The notes under the pieces are model-generated. The model did no database searches and had not been told where the DNA came from. It was given only the letters and a program-made list of their open reading frames with translations. Position numbers and translations under genes: made by a program. A stretch of DNA of 64,000 nt from Caulobacter ginsengisoli (GTDB taxonomy: Bacteria > Pseudomonadota > Alphaproteobacteria > Caulobacterales > Caulobacteraceae): the NCBI RefSeq assembly GCF_030814835.1, contig NZ_JAUSVS010000001.1, positions 625,001 to 689,000 of the forward strand, read 5' to 3'. Position 1 is the stretch's first letter. Every line of letters starts with the position of its first letter. Of the stretch, positions 54,103-62,644 are shown piece after piece.

Positions 54103-55536
54103 ATGACCGCCACATCTGAGACGATGAACGCCCTGTTGGCCCGCCAGAAGGCCGCCCACCTGCGCGACGGGCCCCTGAGCGCCGAGGCCCGTATCGACTG
54201 GCTGGATCGCTGCATCGGCCTGCTGGTCGACCACGCCGACGAGATCGCCGCGGCGCTGAACAGCGATTTCGGCAACCGCTCCAAGGACGCCACTCTGCTG
54301 ACCGACATCTCCGGCTCGATCGGGCCGCTGAAGTTCGCCAAAGAGAATCTGCGCAAATGGATGAAGCCTGAGAAGCGCAAGACCTCGCCCGCCATCCTGG
54401 GCCTGTTCGGCGCCAAGGCCGAGATCCAGTACCAGCCCAAGGGCGTGGTCGGGGTGATCAGCCCCTGGAACTTCCCGATCAACCTGACCTTCGCGCCGCT
54501 GGCGGGTGTCATCGCGGCGGGCAACCGGGCGATGATCAAGCCGTCCGAGTTCACCCCCGCCACGTCCGAGCTGATGAAGACCATGTTCGCCAAGGCCTTC
54601 TCAGAAGAGGAGATCGCCGTGGTCGTCGGCGGGCCGGAGGTCGGGCAGGCTTTCTCGAGCCTGGCCTTCGACCACCTGATCTTCACCGGCGCGACCTCGG
54701 TGGCCCGTCACGTCATGCGGGCGGCGGCCGAGAACCTGGTGCCCGTCACCCTGGAGCTGGGTGGCAAGAGCCCGGTCATCCTGTCGCGCAGCGCCGACAT
54801 GGCCACCGCTGCGGCCCGGGTGATGAACGGCAAGACCCTCAACGCCGGCCAGATCTGCCTGGCCCCCGACTATGTCTATGCGCCGGAGGAGAAGCTGGGC
54901 GAGTTCGTCGAGGCGGCCAAGGCTTCGGTGGCCAGGATGTTCCCGACCCTGAAGGACAACCCCGACTACACCGCCGTGGTCGCCCAGCGGCACTATGACC
55001 GCATCATGGGCTATCTGGACGACGCCCGGTCCAAGGGGGCCGAGATCGTCGAGATCAATCCGGCCAATGAGGACCTGTCGCAGCAGGAGCATCGCAAGAT
55101 CGCCCCGACCCTGGTGCTCAACCCGACCGACGACATGAAAATCATGCAGGAAGAGATCTTCGGCCCCGTCATGCCGGTGAAGACCTATCGCCAGGTCAGC
55201 GAGGCGGTCGACTATATCAACGGCCGCGACCGGCCGCTGGGCCTCTACTGGTTCGGCTCGGACGAGACCGAGCGCGACATGGTGCTGACCCGCACCACCA
55301 GCGGCGGGGTGACGGTCAATGACGTCATCTTCCATGTCGCCCAGGAGGAGCTGCCGTTCGGGGGCGTAGGGCCCTCGGGCATGGGCAGCTATCACGGCCA
55401 TGACGGCTTCCGCGAGTTCAGCCACCGCAAGTCGGTCTACAGCCAGCTGAAGAAGGATATCGGCCCGCTGGTCGCCATGCGGCCGCCGTACGGGGCCGGG
55501 TTCCGCAAGGCGATGGCCGGGCAGATCAAGCGCTGA
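54103..55536 (+). CDS. Aldehyde dehydrogenase, coniferyl-aldehyde type
   Basis: A 477-residue NAD(P)+-dependent enzyme oxidising aldehydes to acids. Catalytic C252 in NAGQICLAPDYV and general-base E218 in TLELGGKSP; nucleotide region PWNFPINL and FTGATSVA. The C-terminal part (GGVTVNDVIFHVAQEELPFGGVGPSGMG) is typical of coniferyl/fatty aldehyde dehydrogenases. ATG at 54103 has AGGGGAAG upstream. It is divergent from dgcB, 195 bases apart. Substrate uncertain. Confidence 0.92.
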   Translation: MTATSETMNALLARQKAAHLRDGPLSAEARIDWLDRCIGLLVDHADEIAAALNSDFGNRSKDATLLTDISGSIGPLKFAKENLRKWMKPEKRKTSPAILGLFGAKAEIQYQPKGVVGVISPWNFPINLTFAPLAGVIAAGNRAMIKPSEFTPATSELMKTMFAKAFSEEEIAVVVGGPEVGQAFSSLAFDHLIFTGATSVARHVMRAAAENLVPVTLELGGKSPVILSRSADMATAAARVMNGKTLNAGQICLAPDYVYAPEEKLGEFVEAAKASVARMFPTLKDNPDYTAVVAQRHYDRIMGYLDDARSKGAEIVEINPANEDLSQQEHRKIAPTLVLNPTDDMKIMQEEIFGPVMPVKTYRQVSEAVDYINGRDRPLGLYWFGSDETERDMVLTRTTSGGVTVNDVIFHVAQEELPFGGVGPSGMGSYHGHDGFREFSHRKSVYSQLKKDIGPLVAMRPPYGAGFRKAMAGQIKR

Positions 55537-55609
55537 ATTTGAGTTCCGCCGCCGTCAGCCCATATTCATGTTCGACGGCGCAGTGTCGGCCGTCACTTTG
55601 GAGACGACC

Positions 55610-55948
55610 ATGACCCGCTTTGCGCCCCTCGGGGTGCTGCTCTTCGCGACCCTCGCCGGATCGGCCACCGCCGCCGGCGCGCCGGACTGGCATGTCCAGG
55701 CCCGCTGCATCGCCGCCTACGAGGCGGCGGCCAACGGCCTGGAGGACCAGGGCGGCCAGGCCGCGCTGGTCAAGCGCTACGACGGCAACCGCGAGAAGAC
55801 GTCGCTGGCGCTGGCGACGCGGTCGGATTTGCCCTCGTCGGCTGAGGCCGATGCGGTGAAGAAGGCCGAGGCCAGGCGGCTGGGCGGGCTGTCGGCCGAC
55901 GAGGCCGTGAGCGCCGCCAAGGCGTGTGACAAGGCGCTGGGGTACTAG
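55610..55948 (+). CDS. Small secreted protein, unknown
   Basis: A 112-residue exported protein. Signal peptide MTRFAPLGVLLFATLAGSATA; mature part has two Cys (QARCIAAYEA and KACDKALGY) that could form a disulfide bridging the ends of a helical domain. ATG 55610 with GGAG seven bases upstream is better supported than ATG 55568. No family recognised. Confidence 0.7.
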   Translation: MTRFAPLGVLLFATLAGSATAAGAPDWHVQARCIAAYEAAANGLEDQGGQAALVKRYDGNREKTSLALATRSDLPSSAEADAVKKAEARRLGGLSADEAVSAAKACDKALGY

Positions 55949-55971
55949 ACCCTCGCTGGGGATGCGGAGTT

Positions 55972-57669
55972 TTACTCTTCCGCCGACTTCGAAATCGGCG
56001 CGGCCCGCATCAGAAACGCCGGGGTGTCCGAGCCGAAACCCACGACCTTGCGGCCGTCGTCGTCATCGCGGTCGCGGCGGTGATCGCGGTCGCGGTCTCG
56101 GCCGCCGCGGTCTCCACGGCCTTCGTCGCGGGACGGCCGGTCGCGGCTGCGTTCGGGGCGCTCGGCGCGGATGGGTTCAGCGCGGGCCGGCTCGGCGGCG
56201 CGGGGCGCGGCTTCAGCGGCCGGAGCGGCTTCTTCACGACGCGGGCGACGCTCGCGGCCACGGGAGGAACGCTCCTCGCGCGGCGCACGCTCTTCGCGAG
56301 GCGCTCGTTCTTCACGCGCAACCGGTTCAGCAGCGGCGGCGATCGGCTCCACCGGGGCCGGTTCGCGGCGCGCGGGACGCTCCACCGGCTCTTCCGGCGT
56401 GCTGATGGCTTCCATGCCGACCGTCGAGGTCTCGGAGGCCGGGCGACCCCGGCTGCGGTCGCGGTCCTTGTCGCGGCCCCGCTCACGGGAAGCCTTGTTG
56501 GCGACCTTGTGGCGCTCGTCGGTCTTGGCGCTGGCCCAGTCGAGGTCCAGCGTCAGCACTTCCGGCGACTGGCCGATCAGCTTGAGCACCTTGTCGAGGT
56601 TGCGGTCATCGGCCGGGGTGACGATCATGAAGGTCTGGCCGGTCTTGCCGGCCCGGCCCGTGCGCCCGATGCGGTGGACATAGTCGTCCGCGTGGTGCGG
56701 GACGTCGTAGTTGAAGACGTGGCTGACGTCCGGGATGTCCAGCCCGCGGGCCGCGACGTCCGAGGCGCAGAGCAGGCGAAGCTCACCCTTGCGGAAGGCC
56801 TCCAGGGTGCGCATTCGGGTGGCCTGGTCCAGGTCGCCATGGATCGGGGCGGCGTCCAGGCCGTGGACCTTCAGCGACTTGGCGACGATATCGACCTCGG
56901 CCTTGCGGTTGCAGAAGACGATGCCGTTCTTGACATCGTCCCGGTCGATCAGGGCCCGCAGCGCCAGGCGCTTGGCCTTGGGGTCGCTCGAGGGGATCTT
57001 GACCAGGATCTGCTTGATGGTGTCGGCGGTGGTGGCCGGCCGGGCCGCCTCGATGCGGATCGGGTCCTTGAGGAACTGCTTGGTCAGCCGGGTGATCTCG
57101 GGCGGCATGGTCGCCGAGAAGAACAGGGTCTGGCGCTTGGGCGGGGTCAGCTTGAAGATGCGCTCGATGTCGGGGATGAAGCCCATGTCGAGCATGCGGT
57201 CGGCTTCGTCGACCACCATGATCTGCACGCCGGTGAGCAGCAGCTTGCCGCGCTCGAAGTGGTCGAGCAGGCGGCCGGGGGTGGCGATCAGCACGTCGAC
57301 GCCGCGGTCCAGCTTGGTTTCCTGGTCGCCGAACGACACGCCGCCGATCAGCAGGGCCCAGGTCAGGCGCTGGCCCTTGGCGTATTTCTCGAAGCTGGCG
57401 GACACCTGGTCGGCCAGTTCGCGGGTCGGGGCGATGACCAGGGCGCGCGGCATGCGGGCCCGGGCCCGGCCCGAGGCCAGGCGGTCGATCATCGGCAGGG
57501 TGAAGGCGGCGGTCTTGCCGGTGCCGGTCTGGGCGATGCCCAGGACGTCACGGCCGGCCAGGGCGACCGGGATGGCCTGCTCCTGGATCGGGGTGGCGGT
57601 GGTGTAGCCGGTGTCAGCCACCGCCTTGAGGGTGAGGGGGGATAGCCCCAGGTCAGCGAATTCAGTCAT
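55972..57669 (-). CDS. DEAD-box RNA helicase, RhlE-like
   Basis: A 565-residue ATP-dependent RNA helicase. Core (about 1-375) has the Q motif (LGLSPLTLKAVADTGYTTATPIQ), AQTGTGKTAAF, PTRELADQ, VVDEADRMLDMGF, SATMPPEI, and HRIGRTGRAGK. The tail (about 390-565) is disordered and very rich in R/D/E (RDRDRDR, EERAPREE repeats), typical of RhlE-type helicases that join degradosomes or act in ribosome assembly. Leftward, monocistronic by spacing. Confidence 0.95.
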   Translation of the reverse strand: MTEFADLGLSPLTLKAVADTGYTTATPIQEQAIPVALAGRDVLGIAQTGTGKTAAFTLPMIDRLASGRARARMPRALVIAPTRELADQVSASFEKYAKGQRLTWALLIGGVSFGDQETKLDRGVDVLIATPGRLLDHFERGKLLLTGVQIMVVDEADRMLDMGFIPDIERIFKLTPPKRQTLFFSATMPPEITRLTKQFLKDPIRIEAARPATTADTIKQILVKIPSSDPKAKRLALRALIDRDDVKNGIVFCNRKAEVDIVAKSLKVHGLDAAPIHGDLDQATRMRTLEAFRKGELRLLCASDVAARGLDIPDVSHVFNYDVPHHADDYVHRIGRTGRAGKTGQTFMIVTPADDRNLDKVLKLIGQSPEVLTLDLDWASAKTDERHKVANKASRERGRDKDRDRSRGRPASETSTVGMEAISTPEEPVERPARREPAPVEPIAAAAEPVAREERAPREERAPREERSSRGRERRPRREEAAPAAEAAPRAAEPARAEPIRAERPERSRDRPSRDEGRGDRGGRDRDRDHRRDRDDDDGRKVVGFGSDTPAFLMRAAPISKSAEE

Positions 57670-57835
57670 CGATTGGGTAAATACCGTTCGCGCCGCCTTG
57701 GGCGGGGGCGAATCCTAAAAAGGGCGCGGACGAACGCCGTCCGGCGGCCCGGAACATAGGGATAGACGCTTGCAAGTCAACGCATGGGCCCGATTATGCG
57801 TTTCACAGCACCCGTTGCTTCAAAAGTGAGCGTTC

Positions 57836-58210
57836 ATGATCCGCAGGCCCGCCCGGCATCTTCTTCTGACCATTATCGCGCTGAGCCTGGCGCTGCCGGC
57901 GTTCGCCCTGACCCGGGCTGACTTGGAACCGGCCTTCAAGAACACCGTCGTCACGACCTATCCCAGCGGCCGGACGGCCAGGCTGTGGCTGAACCGCGAC
58001 GGCACCTATGACGCCACCCGCACCAATGGCGAGCGGACCAGCGGCACCTGGCAGATCAAGGGCGACAAGATCTGCATGACCCAGGACAAGCCGTTCCACT
58101 TCCCGCTCTCGCTCTGCACCATCGTGCCCAAGGGCGGGGTGGGGACCAGCTGGGCCTCCAAGAGCATCAAGGGCGAGCCGGTCCGCAACACCCTGGTTGC
58201 CGGCCGCTGA
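57836..58210 (+). CDS. Small secreted protein, paralogue 1
   Basis: A 124-residue protein with a signal peptide (basic start MIRRPAR, hydrophobic to about residue 24). The mature part shares a pattern with the next gene: Y/F-x-NTV-x-x-TYP-x-G-x-T, then L-x-x-DGTY, then G-T/A-W-x-IKG-x-x-x-C-x-TQ, and two or more Cys. Both end with AGR. A small beta-rich domain is likely. Function unknown. Confidence 0.75.
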   Translation: MIRRPARHLLLTIIALSLALPAFALTRADLEPAFKNTVVTTYPSGRTARLWLNRDGTYDATRTNGERTSGTWQIKGDKICMTQDKPFHFPLSLCTIVPKGGVGTSWASKSIKGEPVRNTLVAGR

Positions 58211-58313
58211 TCGCCACCTAGTTAAAGGTTAACGAGGGCGCGGACCTGTGCTTACAGTGCGGGTCTTCGCCTGTCGGGCGAACTGACAACCAACAAATCG
58301 GGTGGAAACAATC

Positions 58314-58685
58314 ATGCGTCTTCTCGCGAAAGTCGCGGCCTGCAGCCTCATGCTCGCCGCTCTGGCCGGCCCGGCGATGGCCGCCGACGCCATGGCCTCG
58401 GCCTATGGCAACACCGTCAGCGTCACCTATCCCGACGGCACGACCGTCAAGCTGTTCATCGAGGCGGACGGCACCTACACCTCGACCGGAGGTCCCAGCG
58501 GCGACACCATGGGCGCCTGGGCGATCAAGGGCGGCCAGACCTGCTTCACCCAGACCAGCCCCGAGCCGCCGGCCGGCACGAGCCCGTCCTGCAGCCCGAC
58601 GGTCACCAAGAACGTCGGCGATACCTGGACCGCGCCCGGCCAGGGCGGCGCGACGGCGACGATCACCATCACCGCCGGCCGCTAG
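58314..58685 (+). CDS. Small secreted protein, paralogue 2
   Basis: A 123-residue exported protein with a signal peptide ending AMA-AD (about residue 23). It is related to the protein encoded at 57836-58210: NTVSVTYPDGTTVKLFIEADGTY and GAWAIKGGQTCFTQ match the same blocks. ATG 58314 is used; GTG 58302 would add four residues before the signal. The pair arose by tandem duplication. A terminator hairpin follows at 58706-58730. Confidence 0.78.
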   Translation: MRLLAKVAACSLMLAALAGPAMAADAMASAYGNTVSVTYPDGTTVKLFIEADGTYTSTGGPSGDTMGAWAIKGGQTCFTQTSPEPPAGTSPSCSPTVTKNVGDTWTAPGQGGATATITITAGR

Positions 58686-58705
58686 GCTTTCATTTCCAGG
58701 GTGGA

Positions 58706-58730
58706 GAAGCGGCCCATTCAGGGCCGCTTC
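58706..58730. terminator. Bidirectional hairpin terminator
   Basis: GAAGCGGCCC-ATTCA-GGGCCGCTTC, a perfect 10-bp stem, lies between two convergent genes (stops at 58685 and 58744). It is followed by CTTCATTTC in one direction and preceded by a similar pyrimidine-rich stretch on the other strand, so it can serve both. Confidence 0.8.
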
Positions 58731-58743
58731 CTTCATTTCAAGC

Positions 58744-59133
58744 TCAGGGCGCGGCTTCGTAGGTCACATCGACACCGCCAACCCGCGCTGACTGTTCGAA
58801 GATGCGGGCGCCTGTCGCGTATCGGACAAGCAGGTGGTTGGGAGACAGCCAGCGCAACTCCGCCCATGGACCGCCCCACGCGCCGGACCGCGCCGCGCCG
58901 TGTCCGGTGTCGGCTCTGAACAGGTTGCCGGGCCCGCTTGGCTCCTTGTCCGGGCCGATCAGCGAAATCTGCGTGGAATAGCCCGTCGTCGCGCCGCAGT
59001 TCCGCTCGAAGATGACCGCGCTGACCTTGCCGTCGGGAGATGTGGCCCGGCTTACGACATCATTGGCGCAACCGTCGGAACAGCCCCCCAGGATGGCCAG
59101 CAAGCTTGCGGCGAGGACGAGGGGGGCTTGCAT
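58744..59133 (-). CDS. Lipoprotein, unknown
   Basis: A 129-residue protein with a lipoprotein signal: MQAPLVLAASLLAILGGC, lipobox LGGC (Cys18). The mature domain contains SPDGKVSAVIFERNCGATTGYSTQISL, a pattern seen in small uncharacterised exported proteins, and three further Cys. It starts 11 bases after the parE stop, same direction, and may be cotranscribed with it. Confidence 0.75.
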   Translation of the reverse strand: MQAPLVLAASLLAILGGCSDGCANDVVSRATSPDGKVSAVIFERNCGATTGYSTQISLIGPDKEPSGPGNLFRADTGHGAARSGAWGGPWAELRWLSPNHLLVRYATGARIFEQSARVGGVDVTYEAAP

Positions 59134-59144
59134 GACCTTTCCGC

Positions 59145-61193
59145 TCAGATGTCGACGTCCGCCGCCGCGAACTCGGCGTTTTCCTGGATGAAGCGGAAGC
59201 GCAGCTCTGGCTTGCGGCCCATCAGGGTCTCGACCAGCGCCTCCACCGCCTCTTCCGAGCGGGGCAGGGTGACCCGGGCCAGGGTGCGCTTGGCCGGGTC
59301 CATGGTGGTTTCCTTCAGCTGGGCCGGCATCATCTCGCCTAGGCCCTTGAAGCGGCTGATCTCGGGCTTCTTGCCCTTGAACTCGGTGGCCAGCAGCTCG
59401 TCCTTGTGGGCGTCGTCGCGGGCGTAGACGCTCTTGTTCCCATGACTCAGCCGATAGAGCGGGGGCAGGGCGAGGTACAGGCGGCCGGCCCGGACCATCT
59501 GCGGCATGGTGCGGTAGAAGAAGGTGATCAAGAGGCTGGCGATGTGGGCGCCGTCGACGTCGGCGTCGGTCATGATGACGATGCGCTCGTAGCGCAGCTC
59601 TTCTTCCTTGAACTTGGCCCCGCCCTGGACGCCCAGGGCCAGCATCAGGTCGCTGAGCTCCTTGTTGGCGCCCATCTTCTCGCCGGTGGCCGAGGCGACG
59701 TTGAGGATCTTGCCGCGCAGGGGCAGGATCGCCTGGGTCTTGCGGTCTCTGGCCTGCTTGGCCGAGCCGCCGGCGCTGTCGCCCTCGACCAGGAACAGTT
59801 CGGCCCCGTCGATGGCCCCGCCTGAGCAGTCAGCCAGCTTGCCGGGCAGGCGCAGCTTGCGGGTCGCCGAGGCCCGGGCCACCTCACGGTCCTTGCGGCG
59901 CTTGAGGCGGTCCTCGGCCCGCTCGATGACGAAGTCGAGCAGCGCCCGCGCCACCTTGGGGCTGGCGGTCAGCCAGTGGTCGAAGGGATCGCGCAGGGCA
60001 GTCTCGACCAGCTTCTGGGCGTCCGAAGAGGAGAGGCGCTCCTTGGTCTGGCCCTGGAATTCGGGATTGCGGATGAAGACGCTGATCAGGGCGCCGGCGT
60101 TGGCGATCACGTCGTCGGCGGTGATCAGCCCGGCCTTCTTCTCGTTGACCAGTTCGCCATAGGCCTTGAGGCCCCGGGTCAGGGCCGCGCGCAGGCCGCT
60201 TTCATGGGTGCCGCCCTCGGGGGTCGGCACGGTGTTGCAGTAGGACTGCAGGAAGCCGTCGGCCTCGCCAAAGCCCTGCGGCGTCCAGCTGATCGCCCAT
60301 TCCACGGCGCCGGCCTCGCCGGTGCGCTCGATACGACCGGAGAAGGCCTCGGGAGTGACGGTTGCGATGCCCTTGGTCCGCTCGGCCAGGAAGTCGGCCA
60401 GGCCGTTGGGGAAGTGGAAGGTGGCCTCGGCCGGGGTCTGGTCCTGGATCCGGGAGGGATCGCACTTCCAGCGGATTTCCACGCCGCGGAACAGATAGGC
60501 CTTGGAGCGGGCCATGCGGTAGAGCCGGGCCGGGCGGAAGGCCGCGCCCTCGCCGAAGATCACCGGGTCGGGCAGGAAGCTGACCGCCGTCCCCTTCTTT
60601 CGGGAAGGGCCCATCTGCTCGAGTTTGCCCACCGGCTTGCCGCGCGAGAACACCTGCCGGTGTTCGAAGCCATCGCGCCACGAAGTAATCTGAACGCGCT
60701 CGGAGAGGGCGTTGACCACGCTGACCCCAACGCCATGCAGGCCGCCGGAGGTCTCGTAGGACTTGCCGGAGAACTTACCGCCTGAGTGCAGGATGGTCAT
60801 GATGACCTCCAGCGCCGACTTGTCCGGATACTTGGGGTGCGGATCGACCGGCATGCCCCGGCCGTTGTCGGTGACGGTCAGGGTTCCGTCGGCGTCGAGA
60901 TGGACCTCGATCAGCTTGGCGTGGCCGGCGACGGCCTCGTCCATGCTGTTGTCCAGCACCTCGGCGAACAGGTGGTGCAGGGCCCGCTCGTCGGTGCCGC
61001 CGATATACATGCCCGGCCGCTTGCGCACCGGCTCCAGGCCTTCCAGCACCTCGATGTCGCTGGCGGTGTAGCCGCCGGGCGTCTTGGCGACAGCCGGCCG
61101 CGGCTCATGGCTCTCGGCCAGGGGCGAGGCGGGCGGGGGATTGAGGGCGTCGTCGCCGAACAGGTCGAAGCTTGCGGGAGCGGGTTTGGACAT
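59145..61193 (-). CDS. parE: DNA topoisomerase IV subunit B
   Basis: A 682-residue ATPase subunit that, with ParC, unlinks daughter chromosomes. GHKL domain: [38 protein letters not shown] and [21 protein letters not shown] domain: [18 protein letters not shown] and [15 protein letters not shown]. Ends with the ParE-type FIQENAEFA. The proline-rich N-terminal extension of about 35 residues is usual in alphaproteobacteria. It is ParE, not GyrB, because it lacks the GyrB insertion and is of ParE length. Confidence 0.95.
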   Translation of the reverse strand: MSKPAPASFDLFGDDALNPPPASPLAESHEPRPAVAKTPGGYTASDIEVLEGLEPVRKRPGMYIGGTDERALHHLFAEVLDNSMDEAVAGHAKLIEVHLDADGTLTVTDNGRGMPVDPHPKYPDKSALEVIMTILHSGGKFSGKSYETSGGLHGVGVSVVNALSERVQITSWRDGFEHRQVFSRGKPVGKLEQMGPSRKKGTAVSFLPDPVIFGEGAAFRPARLYRMARSKAYLFRGVEIRWKCDPSRIQDQTPAEATFHFPNGLADFLAERTKGIATVTPEAFSGRIERTGEAGAVEWAISWTPQGFGEADGFLQSYCNTVPTPEGGTHESGLRAALTRGLKAYGELVNEKKAGLITADDVIANAGALISVFIRNPEFQGQTKERLSSSDAQKLVETALRDPFDHWLTASPKVARALLDFVIERAEDRLKRRKDREVARASATRKLRLPGKLADCSGGAIDGAELFLVEGDSAGGSAKQARDRKTQAILPLRGKILNVASATGEKMGANKELSDLMLALGVQGGAKFKEEELRYERIVIMTDADVDGAHIASLLITFFYRTMPQMVRAGRLYLALPPLYRLSHGNKSVYARDDAHKDELLATEFKGKKPEISRFKGLGEMMPAQLKETTMDPAKRTLARVTLPRSEEAVEALVETLMGRKPELRFRFIQENAEFAAADVDI

Positions 61194-61285
61194 AAGCGGA
61201 ACTCTAGTCGATTCGAGTCCGTCCTATGCGACCCAACCGCACCCGAGGGCAAGGACCGCCGCAGCGACCCTTTGCCCCCGGCCGG

Positions 61286-62644
61286 CTATCGATACTGCAC
61301 CGGATAGCCGTTGTCGGGCTTGGCGTAGCGATCGCGCAGCTGCTGGGCGCGGCTGGTCATCGGCTGCTGGGTCCCGCCGATGAAGACGGCCGTGGGCCAG
61401 GATTGGGTGTCCAGCGGGTCGCCGCTCCAGATGACCACGTCCGCTTCCTTGCCGACCTCCAGCGAGCCGACGCGGTCGGCCATGCCCCAGGCCTTGGCGG
61501 GGTTCAGGGTCACCGCCGCCAGGGCCTGCTGCCAGGTCATGCCGTAGGGCACGCTCATGCCGGCGTTGAAGCGGGCCTGGCGCAGGTTGTTGAAGTCGCG
61601 GCTGCCGGCGATCACCACCAGGACGCCGGCGGCCTGCAGCCGGGCGGCGTTGTCCAGGCGCGAGCCCAGGGTCTCGAACTGGTCGGGGAGGTCCGCCTCG
61701 GTGTCGATGATCACCGGCACGCCGGCGGCGGCCAGGTCGGCGGCGACCAACCAGCCCTCCTCGGCGCCTTCGATGATGATCTTGATCTTCTCGTCGCTGG
61801 CCAGCTTGAGGGCCTGGCGGATGTCCGAGGCGCGGTGGACGCGGATCAGCAGGGGGATCCTGCCCTGAACCACCGGGACCAGGGCCTCCAGATCGACCCG
61901 CGAGAGGCCGAAGTCGCGGGTGGCGCCCCGGTCATAGGCGGCGCGGTTGTTGTTGAAATCGCGGGCGTCCTGCAGGGCGGCGCGGACCAGCACCAGCGAG
62001 GCGCCGCGCGAGCCGCCGGCGTTGGCGGCTCCGGCCTGGCCGAGGTCGAGGGCCACGGCCACCCGGGCCTTGACCAGCGGGTCGGTGTCGCTGGCGTCCA
62101 GGCTGACAATGGCCGCCTGGCCGGCGAACAGGCGCGGATCGCCCTTGCCGCCGCCACCGCCGCCTTGCAGCAGACCGGCGTCGGCGCTGCCGCCTTCTTC
62201 CTGGTCTTCGCCATCGCCGCCACCGGTGAGGGTAGGAGTGACCACCACGCGGGTGACGCCGCCCTGGCGGGCCAGCGGGATCAGGGCCGAGGCGGGGTTG
62301 ATGCCGTAGCTGATGTCGAACCCGGCGCTGAGCTGGGTTCCGGACCCGTCGTCGCGGGTTTCCTTGATCAGGTCGACCTCGGTCACCGTCAGGTTGGTCG
62401 AGGGCGAGATCAGGCCAGGCGTCACCACCCCGCCCTGGGCGTCGACGATGCGGGCGCCTTCGGGAACCTTCACGTCGGCGCCGACCGCGGCGATGCGGCC
62501 GTCCTTGATCACCAGCGTGCCGGACGGGATCGAGCCCGCCTTGCCCACGGTCTCGATACGGGCGTTGACGATGGCTACCGTCTCGGCGGCGGCGGGGCCG
62601 GCGATCAGCAGGGCCGCCGCGGCTGCGAAGAGGAACTTTCTCAT
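61286..62644 (-). CDS. Amidohydrolase-like secreted protein lacking HxH metal site
   Basis: A 452-residue exported protein (signal peptide MRKFLFAAAAALLIAGPAAA) with the amidohydrolase scaffold: an N-terminal beta-sandwich (VAIVNARIETV, LVIKDGRIAAVG) and C-terminal ALNPAKAWGMADRVGSLEVGKEADVVIWSGDPLD. The first metal motif, normally PGLIDxHxH, reads PGLISPSTN (S80, S82, N84), and I see no replacement His pair in the barrel. It is probably not a classical hydrolase. A Gly/Asp/Glu-rich loop lies at about 145-165. ATGA overlap with an intact relative upstream suggests the two form a complex. Confidence 0.85.
   Translation of the reverse strand: MRKFLFAAAAALLIAGPAAAETVAIVNARIETVGKAGSIPSGTLVIKDGRIAAVGADVKVPEGARIVDAQGGVVTPGLISPSTNLTVTEVDLIKETRDDGSGTQLSAGFDISYGINPASALIPLARQGGVTRVVVTPTLTGGGDGEDQEEGGSADAGLLQGGGGGGKGDPRLFAGQAAIVSLDASDTDPLVKARVAVALDLGQAGAANAGGSRGASLVLVRAALQDARDFNNNRAAYDRGATRDFGLSRVDLEALVPVVQGRIPLLIRVHRASDIRQALKLASDEKIKIIIEGAEEGWLVAADLAAAGVPVIIDTEADLPDQFETLGSRLDNAARLQAAGVLVVIAGSRDFNNLRQARFNAGMSVPYGMTWQQALAAVTLNPAKAWGMADRVGSLEVGKEADVVIWSGDPLDTQSWPTAVFIGGTQQPMTSRAQQLRDRYAKPDNGYPVQYR

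Noticed and set aside
58217..58232. CtrA-like TTAA...TTAAC before the second small secreted protein gene
   Set aside because: Only three bases separate the half-sites, so it does not fit the consensus.
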